Origin: Alphaproteobacteria bacterium
GTDB lineage: Bacteria > Pseudomonadota > Alphaproteobacteria > Micavibrionales > Micavibrionaceae
Length of the DNA: 64,000 bases
Reading direction: 5' to 3'
Assembly (NCBI GenBank): GCA_016699735.1
Contig: CP065008.1
Span: forward strand, 124,001 to 188,000
The position numbers and the translations under genes are program-made. Below, one piece after another: positions 1-8,231 of this stretch. The notes below the pieces were generated by a model. That model had not been told where the DNA came from. It saw nothing but the letters and a program-made list of their open reading frames with translations, and ran no database searches. Positions within the stretch are counted from its first letter, which is position 1, and every line of letters begins with the position of its first letter.

Positions 1-375
1 AGGGACGGGAAACCCCTGCCCCCCGGATTTAACGACGAACTCTGGCGAGAACTTTTAAGGTACCACCCCGCCGGAATAGCGGATTTTGATCCATCCGCAG
101 TTGTCTCTGACTTGCCCGCCGAACGTTATGAGGTCATGCCGCAATGGGCCGGAATAGCGCAGCTTGTGAACGAAGGCGCGATAGAAATACTGCATTCGGG
201 CGATTTTCGGATTATTAAGGATATCCCGCGCCTCCCCTCGGGTTTCTATGGGATATCGAGCGTAAAATTTGTTATCGCCCCCGGCCTGAAAGTATTAAAT
301 GGGATCGGCAACCATTCGTGCGTCATACGCGAGGATGCTGTGCCGCCCAGACCCAACGGCGCCCTGTGCAGATAA
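1..375 (+). CDS. Partial hypothetical protein, C-terminal part
   Basis: The reading frame is open from the first base of the window to a TAA at 373-375, so this is the last 124 residues of a gene that begins to the left. The peptide mixes charged and hydrophobic segments and ends in a Pro/Arg-rich tail (PPRPNGALCR). I recognise no domain, membrane segment or catalytic motif. The gene is followed by a stretch of dispersed intergenic repeats rather than by an operon partner. It could be the tail of an enzyme or of a large surface protein; nothing here decides. The coding call rests on the uninterrupted frame and plausible residue use only. Confidence 0.5.
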   Translation, partial: RDGKPLPPGFNDELWRELLRYHPAGIADFDPSAVVSDLPAERYEVMPQWAGIAQLVNEGAIEILHSGDFRIIKDIPRLPSGFYGISSVKFVIAPGLKVLNGIGNHSCVIREDAVPPRPNGALCR

Positions 376-420
376 AACTTGGCTCACGCGGCCCATAACA
401 CGCCGCAATCCCGCTTCTTT

Positions 421-446
421 CCCTCTCCCCGCCAGCGGGGAGAGGG
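421..446. repeat. Perfect intergenic palindrome, 12-bp stem
   Basis: CCCTCTCCCCGC and its complement GCGGGGAGAGGG face each other across a 2-base CA loop. A degenerate second half-copy (aagggagaggg) follows at about 450-461. Elements of this look are common dispersed intergenic repeats in proteobacterial chromosomes. It could form a strong hairpin in RNA from either strand. Confidence 0.6.
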
Positions 447-481
447 ATCAAGGGAGAGGGGGAAAAAAACAAAAAACTGGG

Positions 482-499
482 TTCCCGCTTTCGCGGGAA
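482..499. repeat. TTCCCGC-TTTC-GCGGGAA palindrome
   Basis: A 7-bp perfect inverted repeat with a 4-base loop, followed by TGAC. This matches the widespread short intergenic palindrome type found in many proteobacteria. It lies 36 bp after the first palindrome (421-446), in the same gene-free stretch. Confidence 0.6.
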
Positions 500-555
500 T
501 GACAGAAGGAAGCGCGGGCTGCGTTGTGATCGTTGTGGTCTTTGTGTTTAAAAAA

Positions 556-579
556 CTCTGCGCTCTCTGCGCCTCTGCG
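556..579. repeat. Three copies of CTCTGCG
   Basis: CTCTGCG occurs at 556-562, 565-571 and 573-579, within a run that continues into GGTAAAAAC. Sequences of the form 'ctctgcgcctctgcggt' recur in intergenic regions of unrelated bacteria. Together with the two palindromes to its left it makes the 376-605 interval a mosaic of dispersed repeats with no gene. Confidence 0.45.
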
Positions 580-605
580 GTAAAAACAGAGCAAGCATCC
601 CTCGG

Positions 606-1097
606 CTATTCCTGATCTTCTGGAAGTTTACCGATAAATTCTAAATACTCTTTAACACCCTCAACTCCCGCTTCAAGCGCCCTTTGAATATATTCAAGCC
701 CCTGCAGGACATTCTTCTGAAAACCAAAAGAACCGTAAAGCAGGTCTTTCCCGTAACAGAACATGGCTTCGGAGTGCCCCATTTCCGCTGCTTCCTTTAT
801 AAGCCGCGCACCCTTCTCTTGATTAACCTCTGCATAAAAATCACCGAACATATGATCACACCCCAAAGCAAACTTGGCCTCTCGAACACCACGATCGGCA
901 GCAATCTGAAGATGTTTCAAGCTTCTTCTTTCAAACTCTTCGTGACTCTCATTCCACTCACGGAGGCTAAACCGCGAATAAAAATAATGGGCATACGGAT
1001 CGTCTTTTTCCAGAAAAGGCTGAATAAACTCAAAAAGTGCGGACGCATCCCCTTCTTCATGAAGCTCAAATGCTTTTTTCCTGCTTTCCTCATCCAT
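606..1097 (-). CDS. Sel1-like repeat protein
   Basis: A 163-aa soluble protein. Residues from about 70 on carry Sel1-type repeats (alternating Ala/Gly/Leu with A..G...A spacing): a unit beginning AADRGVREAKFALG, a second with EKGARLIKEAAEMGHSEAMF, and a third with GLEYIQRALEAGVEG. Sel1 repeats form helical scaffolds for protein-protein contacts and give no enzymatic function. The start was set at the ATG at 1097 because AGGGGG lies six bases upstream. An in-frame GTG at 1124 would add nine residues but would bury that ribosome binding site inside the gene. There is no signal peptide, so it is probably cytoplasmic. The partner is unknown. It stands alone between the repeat-rich spacer and ftsK. 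Confidence 0.75.
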   Translation of the reverse strand: MDEESRKKAFELHEEGDASALFEFIQPFLEKDDPYAHYFYSRFSLREWNESHEEFERRSLKHLQIAADRGVREAKFALGCDHMFGDFYAEVNQEKGARLIKEAAEMGHSEAMFCYGKDLLYGSFGFQKNVLQGLEYIQRALEAGVEGVKEYLEFIGKLPEDQE

Positions 1098-1234
1098 GCG
1101 GTGCCCCCTAAGAACTGAGTCCACAGTAACGCAATTTGTGGAAGATCAACACCTTAACCGACAAAAACCGGACCCGCTGGACCTAGTCCTGACCACTCCA
1201 CTTAGTCCGGTCAATTTTGAGCCGCAGATTGAAC

Positions 1235-3793
1235 CTAAACGTCGCTGAAATCGCGCACGAGAATTTCCCGCTTGCCCGTCGCATTCGCCGGGGAGATGAT
1301 CCCCTGCTTCTCCATCTCCTCCACGATCCGCGCCGCGCGGTTATACCCGATCTGCAGGTGCCGCTGCACAAAACTGGTCGAAACCTTGCCCTCCCGCGCC
1401 ACGATGGCCACAGCGCGGTCATAAAGCTCGTCCACATCGTTGGAGGATCCCTCTTTCCCGCCGCCGAACATCGCGGACATGATCTCGCTGTCCCCGTAAT
1501 CCCCGTCATCGGTGAGGTTGTCGATATAATCCGGCGACGCCTGACTCTTGAGGAAGGAGACGGATTTCTCCACATCCTCGTCCGAAACGAACGGCCCATG
1601 CACCCGCGTCACGCGCCCGCCCGGCGCCATATAAAGCATATCCCCCATGCCCAGGAGCTGCTCCGCCCCGGAATCGCCCAATATAGTGCGCGAATCGATC
1701 TTGGAGGTGACCTGAAAACTGATCCGCGTCGGGAAGTTCGCTTTAATAACGCCCGTAATAACGTCTACGGACGGCCGCTGCGTCGCCATGATCAGGTGAA
1801 TCCCCGCCGCCCGCGCCATCTGCGCCAGCCGCTGGATTGCGTTCTCAACATCTTTCCCGGCCACCAGCATCAGGTCGGCGAATTCGTCCACCACCACCAC
1901 GATATAGGGCAGCTCCTTAAGCTCCAGCGAAACATCCTCGAACTCCGCCTCGCCTGTGTCGCGGTCGATTCCGGTCTGCACCTTCTGGACGATTTCCTCG
2001 CCCTTCTTGATCGCTTCCCGGATCCGCAAATTATAGCCTTCGATATTCCGCACGCCGAGCTTGGACATATTGCGGTAACGGTTTTCCATCTCCCGCACCG
2101 CCCATTTCAGCGCCACGATCGCCTTCCCCGGCTCCGTGACGACAGGCGAGAGCAGGTGCGGAATATTGTCGTAAACCGACAGTTCCAGCATCTTCGGGTC
2201 GATCATGATAAATCGGCATTGCTGCGGCGACAGTCGGAACAGCAAGGACATAATCATCGTGTTGACGGCCACCGACTTCCCCGACCCCGTCGTCCCCGCC
2301 ACAAGTAAATGCGGCATCTTCGCAAGGTCGGCCAGAACCGCCTGCCCGCCGATATCCTTGCCCAGAATCAGCGGCAGCTTCGCATTGGTCTTCTCATAAA
2401 GCCGCGATTCCAGCATCTCCCGCATATAAACCGTCTGCCGCTCCTTGTTGGGCAGTTCAATCCCGATCACGTTGCGCCCCGGTACGACCGCGCAGCGAAC
2501 GGAAATCGCCGACATCGACCGCGCGATATCGTCGCTCAGGGATATAACGCGGGACGTTTTCGTCCCCGGCGCCGGCTCAAGCTCGTAAAGCGTCACGACC
2601 GGCCCCGGATGGATCGAGCTGATATCGCCGTGAATATTGAAATCCGCCAGAACATTCCGCAGCAATTCGGCATTCTTACGGAGCGATTCCTCATTGGGTT
2701 TGCGGCTGACAACGTCCTTGGGAACCTCTTGAATCAAGGACACATCCGGCAACTGCCAATCCTCGACATCCGAAAGCGCAAGGCTTTGCTGCTGCCCCCC
2801 GGATTTCTTTTTTGCAGCCGCAGGTTTTTTCGCAGCCGTGGGAGTCACAACAGGAATCTGGCTTTTGGGTTTTCGGGCCGCAAGGGGCGCAGCCTCTTCC
2901 TCACCATCTTCAGAATCGGAATCCTCACTCTCGATTTCACCCTCTTCTGCCTCTTCGTCATCATCGGACTCTTCATCCTCTTCATCCCTGGCCGCGCGCC
3001 GCGCCGCCCGCTCCTCGCGCCACGCCCTGACCTTCTCCAGAAAACCAAACGAAGGAGAATCAACCTCATAATCAGGATCGTTGTAATGCTGCACCCAGTT
3101 CAAAAACCCGCGCACCGAAGCAATGCACGTTCCAATCACCGTATAGACGCCGACCTTGGCGGCAAAGGCGGCCCCCGCAACCTCCTCACGGGAAAAAGCC
3201 GCAGCAAAAATAAAAACCGGAACCGCCAGCAACGCGCACAACAGGGAAAATATCCCCGGCCCGTAGCCAAACCCGTAAGCCTGCGAAAAAACGGAAAACT
3301 GATTGAGCATCAGCGTACCCACGCTGCTCCCCAGATAGGGATGGGCAATCCAGTGTCCCGAGGGAATCTGCGCCAAAGCGATCGAGGCCAGAATACTCAG
3401 AACCAGCGTCGCCGCCAGCCTCAGACTTACAGGCCGGATCGTCTGCCGCCGGAACAGCCGCCACGCCCAGAACCCCAAAACAATCGCCAGCGTAAAGGCG
3501 CCCGCGCCTAAGGTCTGCAGCAGAACATCCGCCGTCCACGCCCCCGGCAGTGCGCCGAGATTGGCCACATCCGCCTCTGTAACCTCGGAACTCGCGGTAT
3601 TCCAGGACGGATCGACCGGGCTGTAACTGGCCAGCGCGGCAATAATAAAAAGCGCCCCCGCCAGAAGACTCAGCGCGAAAGCGTCCAGAAACCGCCGCGC
3701 CGTGAAAGCCTGCAGCGATTCCGGCACGAACGGAATCGTGGGCTGCTTGTTTTTTCCCTTGCGTTTGCGTTTGATCGTGCGGGTCCGGGCCAT
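1235..3793 (-). CDS. ftsK: DNA translocase FtsK
   Basis: FtsK pumps DNA at the closing septum and activates XerCD at dif during chromosome dimer resolution. The 852-aa protein has a basic N-terminus, four hydrophobic segments within residues about 30-200, and then a very acidic linker (runs of Asp/Glu at about 265-305). The RecA-like motor has Walker A GTTGSGKS near residue 500 and Walker [12 protein letters not shown] near 630. The last ~65 residues form the winged-helix gamma domain that reads KOPS sequences. Length and order are normal for alphaproteobacterial FtsK. No partner gene is co-oriented within 200 bp on either side, so it appears to be a single transcription unit. Confidence 0.97.
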   Translation of the reverse strand: MARTRTIKRKRKGKNKQPTIPFVPESLQAFTARRFLDAFALSLLAGALFIIAALASYSPVDPSWNTASSEVTEADVANLGALPGAWTADVLLQTLGAGAFTLAIVLGFWAWRLFRRQTIRPVSLRLAATLVLSILASIALAQIPSGHWIAHPYLGSSVGTLMLNQFSVFSQAYGFGYGPGIFSLLCALLAVPVFIFAAAFSREEVAGAAFAAKVGVYTVIGTCIASVRGFLNWVQHYNDPDYEVDSPSFGFLEKVRAWREERAARRAARDEEDEESDDDEEAEEGEIESEDSDSEDGEEEAAPLAARKPKSQIPVVTPTAAKKPAAAKKKSGGQQQSLALSDVEDWQLPDVSLIQEVPKDVVSRKPNEESLRKNAELLRNVLADFNIHGDISSIHPGPVVTLYELEPAPGTKTSRVISLSDDIARSMSAISVRCAVVPGRNVIGIELPNKERQTVYMREMLESRLYEKTNAKLPLILGKDIGGQAVLADLAKMPHLLVAGTTGSGKSVAVNTMIMSLLFRLSPQQCRFIMIDPKMLELSVYDNIPHLLSPVVTEPGKAIVALKWAVREMENRYRNMSKLGVRNIEGYNLRIREAIKKGEEIVQKVQTGIDRDTGEAEFEDVSLELKELPYIVVVVDEFADLMLVAGKDVENAIQRLAQMARAAGIHLIMATQRPSVDVITGVIKANFPTRISFQVTSKIDSRTILGDSGAEQLLGMGDMLYMAPGGRVTRVHGPFVSDEDVEKSVSFLKSQASPDYIDNLTDDGDYGDSEIMSAMFGGGKEGSSNDVDELYDRAVAIVAREGKVSTSFVQRHLQIGYNRAARIVEEMEKQGIISPANATGKREILVRDFSDV

Positions 3794-4040
3794 GATTCAA
3801 TTCAGAAGGTTGAACGGGAGAAGGAGTGTGTCAGAGAAAGTTTAACAAAGCATGAGTCCGATAAGGACACCCCAAGATAACAAATTTCACCCCTAAACCG
3901 CAACGGCCCAAGCGCAAAAGGTTAAAGGCGGGGAATAAAACAGCGTTAACGCTTTATTAACGATTAGAGTCTACAATCCAAAAGGTTAATGATTATTTAA
4001 GCCATTTTCAATAATTAGATTTTTTAGAGTATTTAAGACT

Positions 4041-4403
4041 ATGACAACCCGATCTGAAATGAAAAACCGGAACGCGCCGCAAAACGTGGAGTATAGCGTC
4101 TATATCCACCACCCGGCCAACGATGACCGCCGCACATCCCATTGGGAACGTGCCGCGACCACGGATTGCCCCGAAACGGCCCTCAAGAAGGCGGAAATCC
4201 TCTACCTGACCTGTAAATATCCCAAGGTGGAGATCAAACGCAAAGTCTTCGACCGCCTCGCCAACCGCCATATCGGGGAAACCTTCAGGATTTTTGGGGA
4301 AGAAGGCGACGAAATCCTGACCGAACACCTGCTCTTCCGGGCGCTTTATATCGCCCTGAGCCTGTTTACGCTGATCCTGATTGTAGTGGGTTTCTACGTC
4401 TGA
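4041..4403 (+). CDS. Small tail-anchored hypothetical protein
   Basis: A 120-aa protein with a hydrophilic N-terminal ~95 residues and one hydrophobic helix at the very C-terminus (LYIALSLFTLILIVVGFYV), which predicts a tail-anchored inner-membrane protein facing the cytoplasm. The soluble part has a Lys/Arg-rich, mixed alpha/beta look (EIKRKVFDRLANRHIGETF) but no motif I can name. Conserved-looking charged residues and clean codon use make it a convincing gene. An AT-rich 250-bp spacer precedes it, in which I see no clear promoter, and a convergent gene follows 7 bp away. Function unknown. Confidence 0.7.
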   Translation: MTTRSEMKNRNAPQNVEYSVYIHHPANDDRRTSHWERAATTDCPETALKKAEILYLTCKYPKVEIKRKVFDRLANRHIGETFRIFGEEGDEILTEHLLFRALYIALSLFTLILIVVGFYV

Positions 4404-4410
4404 AAAACAA

Positions 4411-4749
4411 TTAATCGAGAATACCGAGAGGATTCTGCATCACCAGATCGGCCATCTGATCGTAGACATTCGCGTTTTCGTTCATCTGGTCCTGAATCGG
4501 CTTGTTCTGTTCGCCCAGCTTGCGGAAAAACCCGGCGGCATCCTTCAGAAGGCGCCCCGCCAGCACCGCATGGGGCGTATCGTCGAGCTTTCCATAGGGC
4601 TGCTGCACCACGAGAACCGAAATCTTCTCGAACACGTTGGCGTTATCCGTCATCTGCTTTTCGATATTCCGGTTCTGGCTGGCCAGTGTACGGAAAAAAG
4701 TTGCGGCATCGGTCAAAAGCTTGCTGGCCAGTTCGGCATGGGTCGGCAT
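4411..4749 (-). CDS. Hypothetical protein made of two tandem repeats
   Basis: A 112-aa helical protein built from two copies of one ~50-residue unit. Residues 4-54 (HAELASKLLTDAATFFRTL ... QPYGKL) and 59-112 (HAVLAGRLLKDAAGFFRKL ... NPLGIL) match position by position, including QN+.I..QM..NANV. The repeat is therefore an internal gene duplication. No signal peptide or membrane helix is present. The regular heptad-like hydrophobics suggest each unit is a helical hairpin, so the protein may be a four-helix bundle. It is convergent with the tail-anchored gene to its left. I do not recognise the family and assign no function. Confidence 0.75.
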   Translation of the reverse strand: MPTHAELASKLLTDAATFFRTLASQNRNIEKQMTDNANVFEKISVLVVQQPYGKLDDTPHAVLAGRLLKDAAGFFRKLGEQNKPIQDQMNENANVYDQMADLVMQNPLGILD

Positions 4750-4859
4750 AAGACGGGTTTCCTTCTAAAGTCTTTTATAACAGGCCTCTAGGCACTCTAA
4801 CACACGTGAGGTTAACACGATTTGAATAAAAAGCCACGGGCCTTTCCGCTAAAAATTGG

Positions 4860-5726
4860 TTAAAGCTCCGTCAAATCCTTGCCGAAGCGCCGCCGGAACG
4901 GATGCGCGGGATAAGTCCCCAGAAACCGCACATCCTTCGCATAAAAACCGAGTTCCTCGACCGCCAACTGAAACGCATGGCTTTCATAATGCCCCTCAAT
5001 ATCGCAATAAAAGGTCGCGGCCTGAAACGTCTCATCCACATAGGATTCCAGCTTGGTCAGGCTCAGCCCCGCCGTGGCGAACCCTCCCAAGGCCTTATAC
5101 AGCGCCGCCGGAATGTTGCGGACCTCGAAAAACAGGCTGGTGACCACATCCCCGCCCTCGGCAAGCTCGGGGATATGCGGCTCGGGCGCCAGAATCAGAA
5201 AACGCGTGGTATTATGCTGGCGGTCCTCGATATCCCGCTCCAGGATATCCAGCCCGTAAATCTCCGCAGCAAGCGCCGAAGCGATGGCCCCGTGCTGCTT
5301 GTCGTTCATTTCGGATATTTCCTTGGCCGCTCCCGCCGTATCCGCATGGATGCGCGGCGTAATCCCGAGTTTTTGAATGAACTTCCGGCACTGCGGGATC
5401 GCATGGACATGGCTGTGGACATACTTCAGGTCAGCGATTTTCGTACCTTTGACCCCCAGCAGCATCATGTTGACCGGCTGGAAATGCTCCCCGATGATGA
5501 ACAGATCCCCCGCAGGCATCAGGTGATGCACATCCGCCACCCGCCCCGCAATCGTATTGTCGATCGGAATCATGGCCAGATCGGTGCGCCCCTCGCTCAC
5601 GGCCGCGAAAGCCTCGTTGAAAGAATCGCAGGCCACCGTTTTCACCCCGGGAAAAACGGCGCGGCACGACATATCCGAAAAGGCGCCGGGAGCGCCCTGA
5701 AAGGCGATGGATTGGGGGTTTTTCAT
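4860..5726 (-). CDS. pheA: Prephenate dehydratase
   Basis: Converts prephenate to phenylpyruvate in phenylalanine biosynthesis. The catalytic PDT domain begins IAFQGAPGAFSDMS and contains the NTTRF motif (HNTTRFLIL) near residue 170. A C-terminal ACT regulatory domain follows (SLFFEVRNIPAALYKAL, then the conserved KLESY), giving feedback control by phenylalanine. I placed the start at the ATG at 5726, which gives 288 aa and the usual few residues before IAFQG. In-frame ATGs at 5774 and 5825 would add N-terminal tails not typical of the family. It is monofunctional, with no chorismate mutase domain. It is divergent from the cytochrome c gene. Confidence 0.93.
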   Translation of the reverse strand: MKNPQSIAFQGAPGAFSDMSCRAVFPGVKTVACDSFNEAFAAVSEGRTDLAMIPIDNTIAGRVADVHHLMPAGDLFIIGEHFQPVNMMLLGVKGTKIADLKYVHSHVHAIPQCRKFIQKLGITPRIHADTAGAAKEISEMNDKQHGAIASALAAEIYGLDILERDIEDRQHNTTRFLILAPEPHIPELAEGGDVVTSLFFEVRNIPAALYKALGGFATAGLSLTKLESYVDETFQAATFYCDIEGHYESHAFQLAVEELGFYAKDVRFLGTYPAHPFRRRFGKDLTEL

Positions 5727-5918
5727 ATTCGGCACAGTATCCTTGTATGCAGGACTAAATTTGACAAAAGTCATATCACTTTTCGGTTGAACGACTATAA
5801 GCAAAGCGTATAACGGTGTCGACAAAGGCTTTCAAGATGCTATCCTCTTAAAAAGCCTGCGGGCGACACCCGCGTTCACTCAAAACCACCGGATTTAGGA
5901 AAACGAGTTTAGGAAAAA

Positions 5919-6662
5919 ATGTCCAGCTTTGAATTCAATAAAATCTTCGCCGCTGTCCTTGTGGCCGGAATTGTCGCCATGCTCTCCGGCTTCATCGCCA
6001 GGCAGGCCGTCCACCCCGAAGCCCTGATAAAGGAAGCCGTCGCCATAGAGGGCGCCGCCGAAGACGGCGACCACGGCGGAACCCCGGCCGCAGACAAGCC
6101 GCCCGAGCCGATTCTGGCCCTGTTGGCCTCCGCCGATATCGAAAAGGGCGCCAAGCTCTCCAAGGCCTGCGCCGCCTGTCACTCCTTTGAAAAGGGCGGC
6201 CCCGCCAAGCAGGGACCAAGCCTCTGGGATGTCGTCAACCGCGACAAGGGCAGCGCGGCTGGGTTCGAATACTCTCCGACCTGCAAGGATATGCCCGGCA
6301 ACTGGGACTATGCGTCTTTGAACCAGTTCCTCGCCAAGCCCAAGAAATATATGCCTGGTACGAAAATGAATTATGTCGGCCTGAAGAAGGTCGAGGACCG
6401 CGCCGCGATCATCGCCTGGCTCAGAACTCTGGCCGATAGCCCCGCCGCCCTGCCGAACGAAGCGGAAATCGCCACCGAACAGGCCGCCAGCGCCCCTCCG
6501 GCAGAAGCCGCCACAGCCCCGGAAGCCACACCGCCCGCCGATGGTGCAACACCCCCGGAAACAGCGCCTCCGGCAGAGCAACCCGCCGAAACGCCTGCGG
6601 AAAATCCGGCGGAAAAAACCGAAGCCGCACCGGAACCCGTGCAAAAAGCCACCGCGCATTGA
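5919..6662 (+). CDS. Membrane-anchored c-type cytochrome (CycM-like)
   Basis: A 247-aa electron carrier to the terminal oxidase. The N-terminus (FNKIFAAVLVAGIVAMLSGF) is an uncleaved membrane anchor. The single heme site is CAACH near residue 87, and the axial Met is likely in YMPGTKM near 150. This layout matches the CycM/cytochrome c552 group that links the bc1 complex to aa3 oxidase in alphaproteobacteria. After residue ~175 comes a long low-complexity tail rich in Pro, Ala and Glu (repeated PPA/APPAE), probably a flexible periplasmic extension. The gene is single and ends at a clear hairpin terminator. The oxidase cluster is far away, at 45-58 kb. Confidence 0.9.
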   Translation: MSSFEFNKIFAAVLVAGIVAMLSGFIARQAVHPEALIKEAVAIEGAAEDGDHGGTPAADKPPEPILALLASADIEKGAKLSKACAACHSFEKGGPAKQGPSLWDVVNRDKGSAAGFEYSPTCKDMPGNWDYASLNQFLAKPKKYMPGTKMNYVGLKKVEDRAAIIAWLRTLADSPAALPNEAEIATEQAASAPPAEAATAPEATPPADGATPPETAPPAEQPAETPAENPAEKTEAAPEPVQKATAH

Positions 6663-6688
6663 TCATCAGGAAAATCTGAAGTTTAAGG

Positions 6689-6719
6689 GGGCTGAAACCG
6701 CAGGGCTTCAGCCCTTTTT
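6689..6719 (+). terminator. Rho-independent terminator after the cytochrome c gene
   Basis: GGGCTGAA (6689-6696) pairs perfectly with TTCAGCCC (6707-6714), and five T residues follow. It lies 27 bp past the cytochrome stop and overlaps the last codon of the convergent holC. Confidence 0.75.
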
Positions 6720-7157
6720 CTCCCACCCACCGCGCTCATTCTGCTGCCAGTAGGTGACGGTATGACCGGCTTCTTTATAGGCTTTCCAGCGCGCCCGCGC
6801 TGCACCAACTGCCTCATCATCGCCCCCGTCCAGCATTTCGCAGGCCACGGAGATCTCATCTCCAAACGAAGCCTCCGCCCCTTGCCCGACGATCAGAACG
6901 GTTGCCTGATTGGGATTATCGTTAAGATGCGTCAGCCACACAGGCTGAAGCGCGGCGTTCCCGTCCTTCGCGCTGCCGTGCGGAATGAAACTCTCCGGCC
7001 GGAAGGTCCAGAGATGCTCGTTGATCCGCGCCACCTGCGCCTCATCCCTGAGCCGCACCACCAGCCGATGCCCACCCTCCAGCGCCTTGGAGATCAGGGA
7101 GGGCAGGGCATCCTCCTGCCGCTGGCTCTGCAGATGATAGAACCGCACCTCAGCCAC
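6708..7157 (-). CDS. holC: DNA polymerase III chi subunit
   Basis: HolC links the clamp loader to single-stranded-DNA-binding protein. The 149-aa product starts with the family hallmark (VRFYHLQSQ) and contains the (W)TFRPESFIPHG motif followed by the 'N.A.LQPVWLTH' stretch typical of chi. The C-terminal half ends WQQNERGGWEKK, also characteristic. The start codon overlaps the end of the upstream aminomutase gene by 8 bp, and pepA lies before that. A pepA-holC association is common in alphaproteobacteria, so translational coupling within one operon is likely. Length is normal. Confidence 0.92.
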   Translation of the reverse strand: MAEVRFYHLQSQRQEDALPSLISKALEGGHRLVVRLRDEAQVARINEHLWTFRPESFIPHGSAKDGNAALQPVWLTHLNDNPNQATVLIVGQGAEASFGDEISVACEMLDGGDDEAVGAARARWKAYKEAGHTVTYWQQNERGGWEKKG

Positions 7158-8226
7158 GCTTCTCCTCCGTCACCGGAGGATAGAGATGAGAATTTCCATC
7201 AATATCCTCAATCACATAACGCCCGTCATCCTGCAAGACCGCATAGTTATGTTCGACCGGAACCTTGCCGTACCCGCCGGGAATATCCAGAACATAGCGT
7301 GGCAGGCAGATGCCCGAGAGCCGCCCTTGCAACGCCTTCATGATTTCGCGCCCCCGCTCGATGCTGACCCGAAAATGCCCGGTCCCCTTCGCCAGATCGG
7401 GATGATGCAGGTAATAGGGTTTGACGTGCAACCCGATCAGCCGTCGGAACAACTGCTCCAGAACAACAGGGTCATCATTTACGCCTTTCAGAAAAACGGA
7501 TTGTGACAGCAGACTGCACCCCGCCGCCCGCAGCCGCGCCAGAGCCAATTCGACCTCCGGCGTAATCTCCTGCGCGTGATTGATATGCACGACCAGATAG
7601 AGTGGCTTGAGGGAATTTTTCAAAACGCCGCACACCGTATCGGTGAGTCTTTCGGGATCGGCAATCGGCACACGCGAATGAATCCGCACCACTTGAACAT
7701 GGCTGATCCGGTTCAGACGAGTCAAAACCTCCTCCAGCCGCCGCGCCGAAAGAACCAGCGGATCCCCCCCGGTCAGGATGACTTCCCAGATCGCCGGAGT
7801 GGATTCAATGTAGGCCAGCGCCGCCTCAAGATCGTCATCCGTAAACGCTTCCTGCCCCGGCCCCACCATTTCCCGCCGGAAACAATAACGGCAGTAAACC
7901 GCGCAGAGTTTGGAAATCTTGAGCAGAACCCGGTCCGGGTAACGATGCACGATTCCCTTGACCGGACTGTGAACCGCATCCCCCGTCGGATCGGCCAGTT
8001 CTTCGGCGGAAATCTCAAGTTCCGCAGCGGACGGAAGATACTGCCGCCCCACCGGATCGTGCGCCGGATGAGCGGTATTCTGGATCGTCGCCACGACCTG
8101 AGCCGTCACCCCGACCGCATAGTGACCGGACAATTCGGCATAGACATGGGAATCGCAGGCCGGAATCAATCCGGCCTCTGTCAAATCGGCAGCAGTCCTA
8201 TAACGCGTTTTCTTGGTAACGATCAT
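7150..8226 (-). CDS. Lysine 2,3-aminomutase family radical SAM protein (KamA/EpmB type)
   Basis: A 358-aa radical SAM, PLP-dependent aminomutase. The iron-sulfur cluster motif C-x3-C-x2-C is present as CAVYCRYCFRR near residue 113, followed by an HSRVP segment and a C-terminal PLP-lysine region. Known family members either turn lysine into beta-lysine or (EpmB) prepare beta-lysine for elongation factor P modification. At this length both are possible, and no efp or epmA gene lies in the window. The gene sits between pepA and holC, 5 bp after pepA and overlapping holC by 8 bp, so it is surely co-transcribed. The precise substrate remains open. Confidence 0.88.
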   Translation of the reverse strand: MIVTKKTRYRTAADLTEAGLIPACDSHVYAELSGHYAVGVTAQVVATIQNTAHPAHDPVGRQYLPSAAELEISAEELADPTGDAVHSPVKGIVHRYPDRVLLKISKLCAVYCRYCFRREMVGPGQEAFTDDDLEAALAYIESTPAIWEVILTGGDPLVLSARRLEEVLTRLNRISHVQVVRIHSRVPIADPERLTDTVCGVLKNSLKPLYLVVHINHAQEITPEVELALARLRAAGCSLLSQSVFLKGVNDDPVVLEQLFRRLIGLHVKPYYLHHPDLAKGTGHFRVSIERGREIMKALQGRLSGICLPRYVLDIPGGYGKVPVEHNYAVLQDDGRYVIEDIDGNSHLYPPVTEEKRG

Positions 8227-8231
8227 AGTGA

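Noticed and set aside
1217..3511. Long plus-strand frames opposite ftsK
   Set aside because: Shadow of ftsK; rich in Arg, His and Pro, with no domain or ribosome binding site.
6255..6275. GGTTCGAAT, as in a tRNA T-arm
   Set aside because: It lies inside the cytochrome c gene, and no cloverleaf can be drawn around it.
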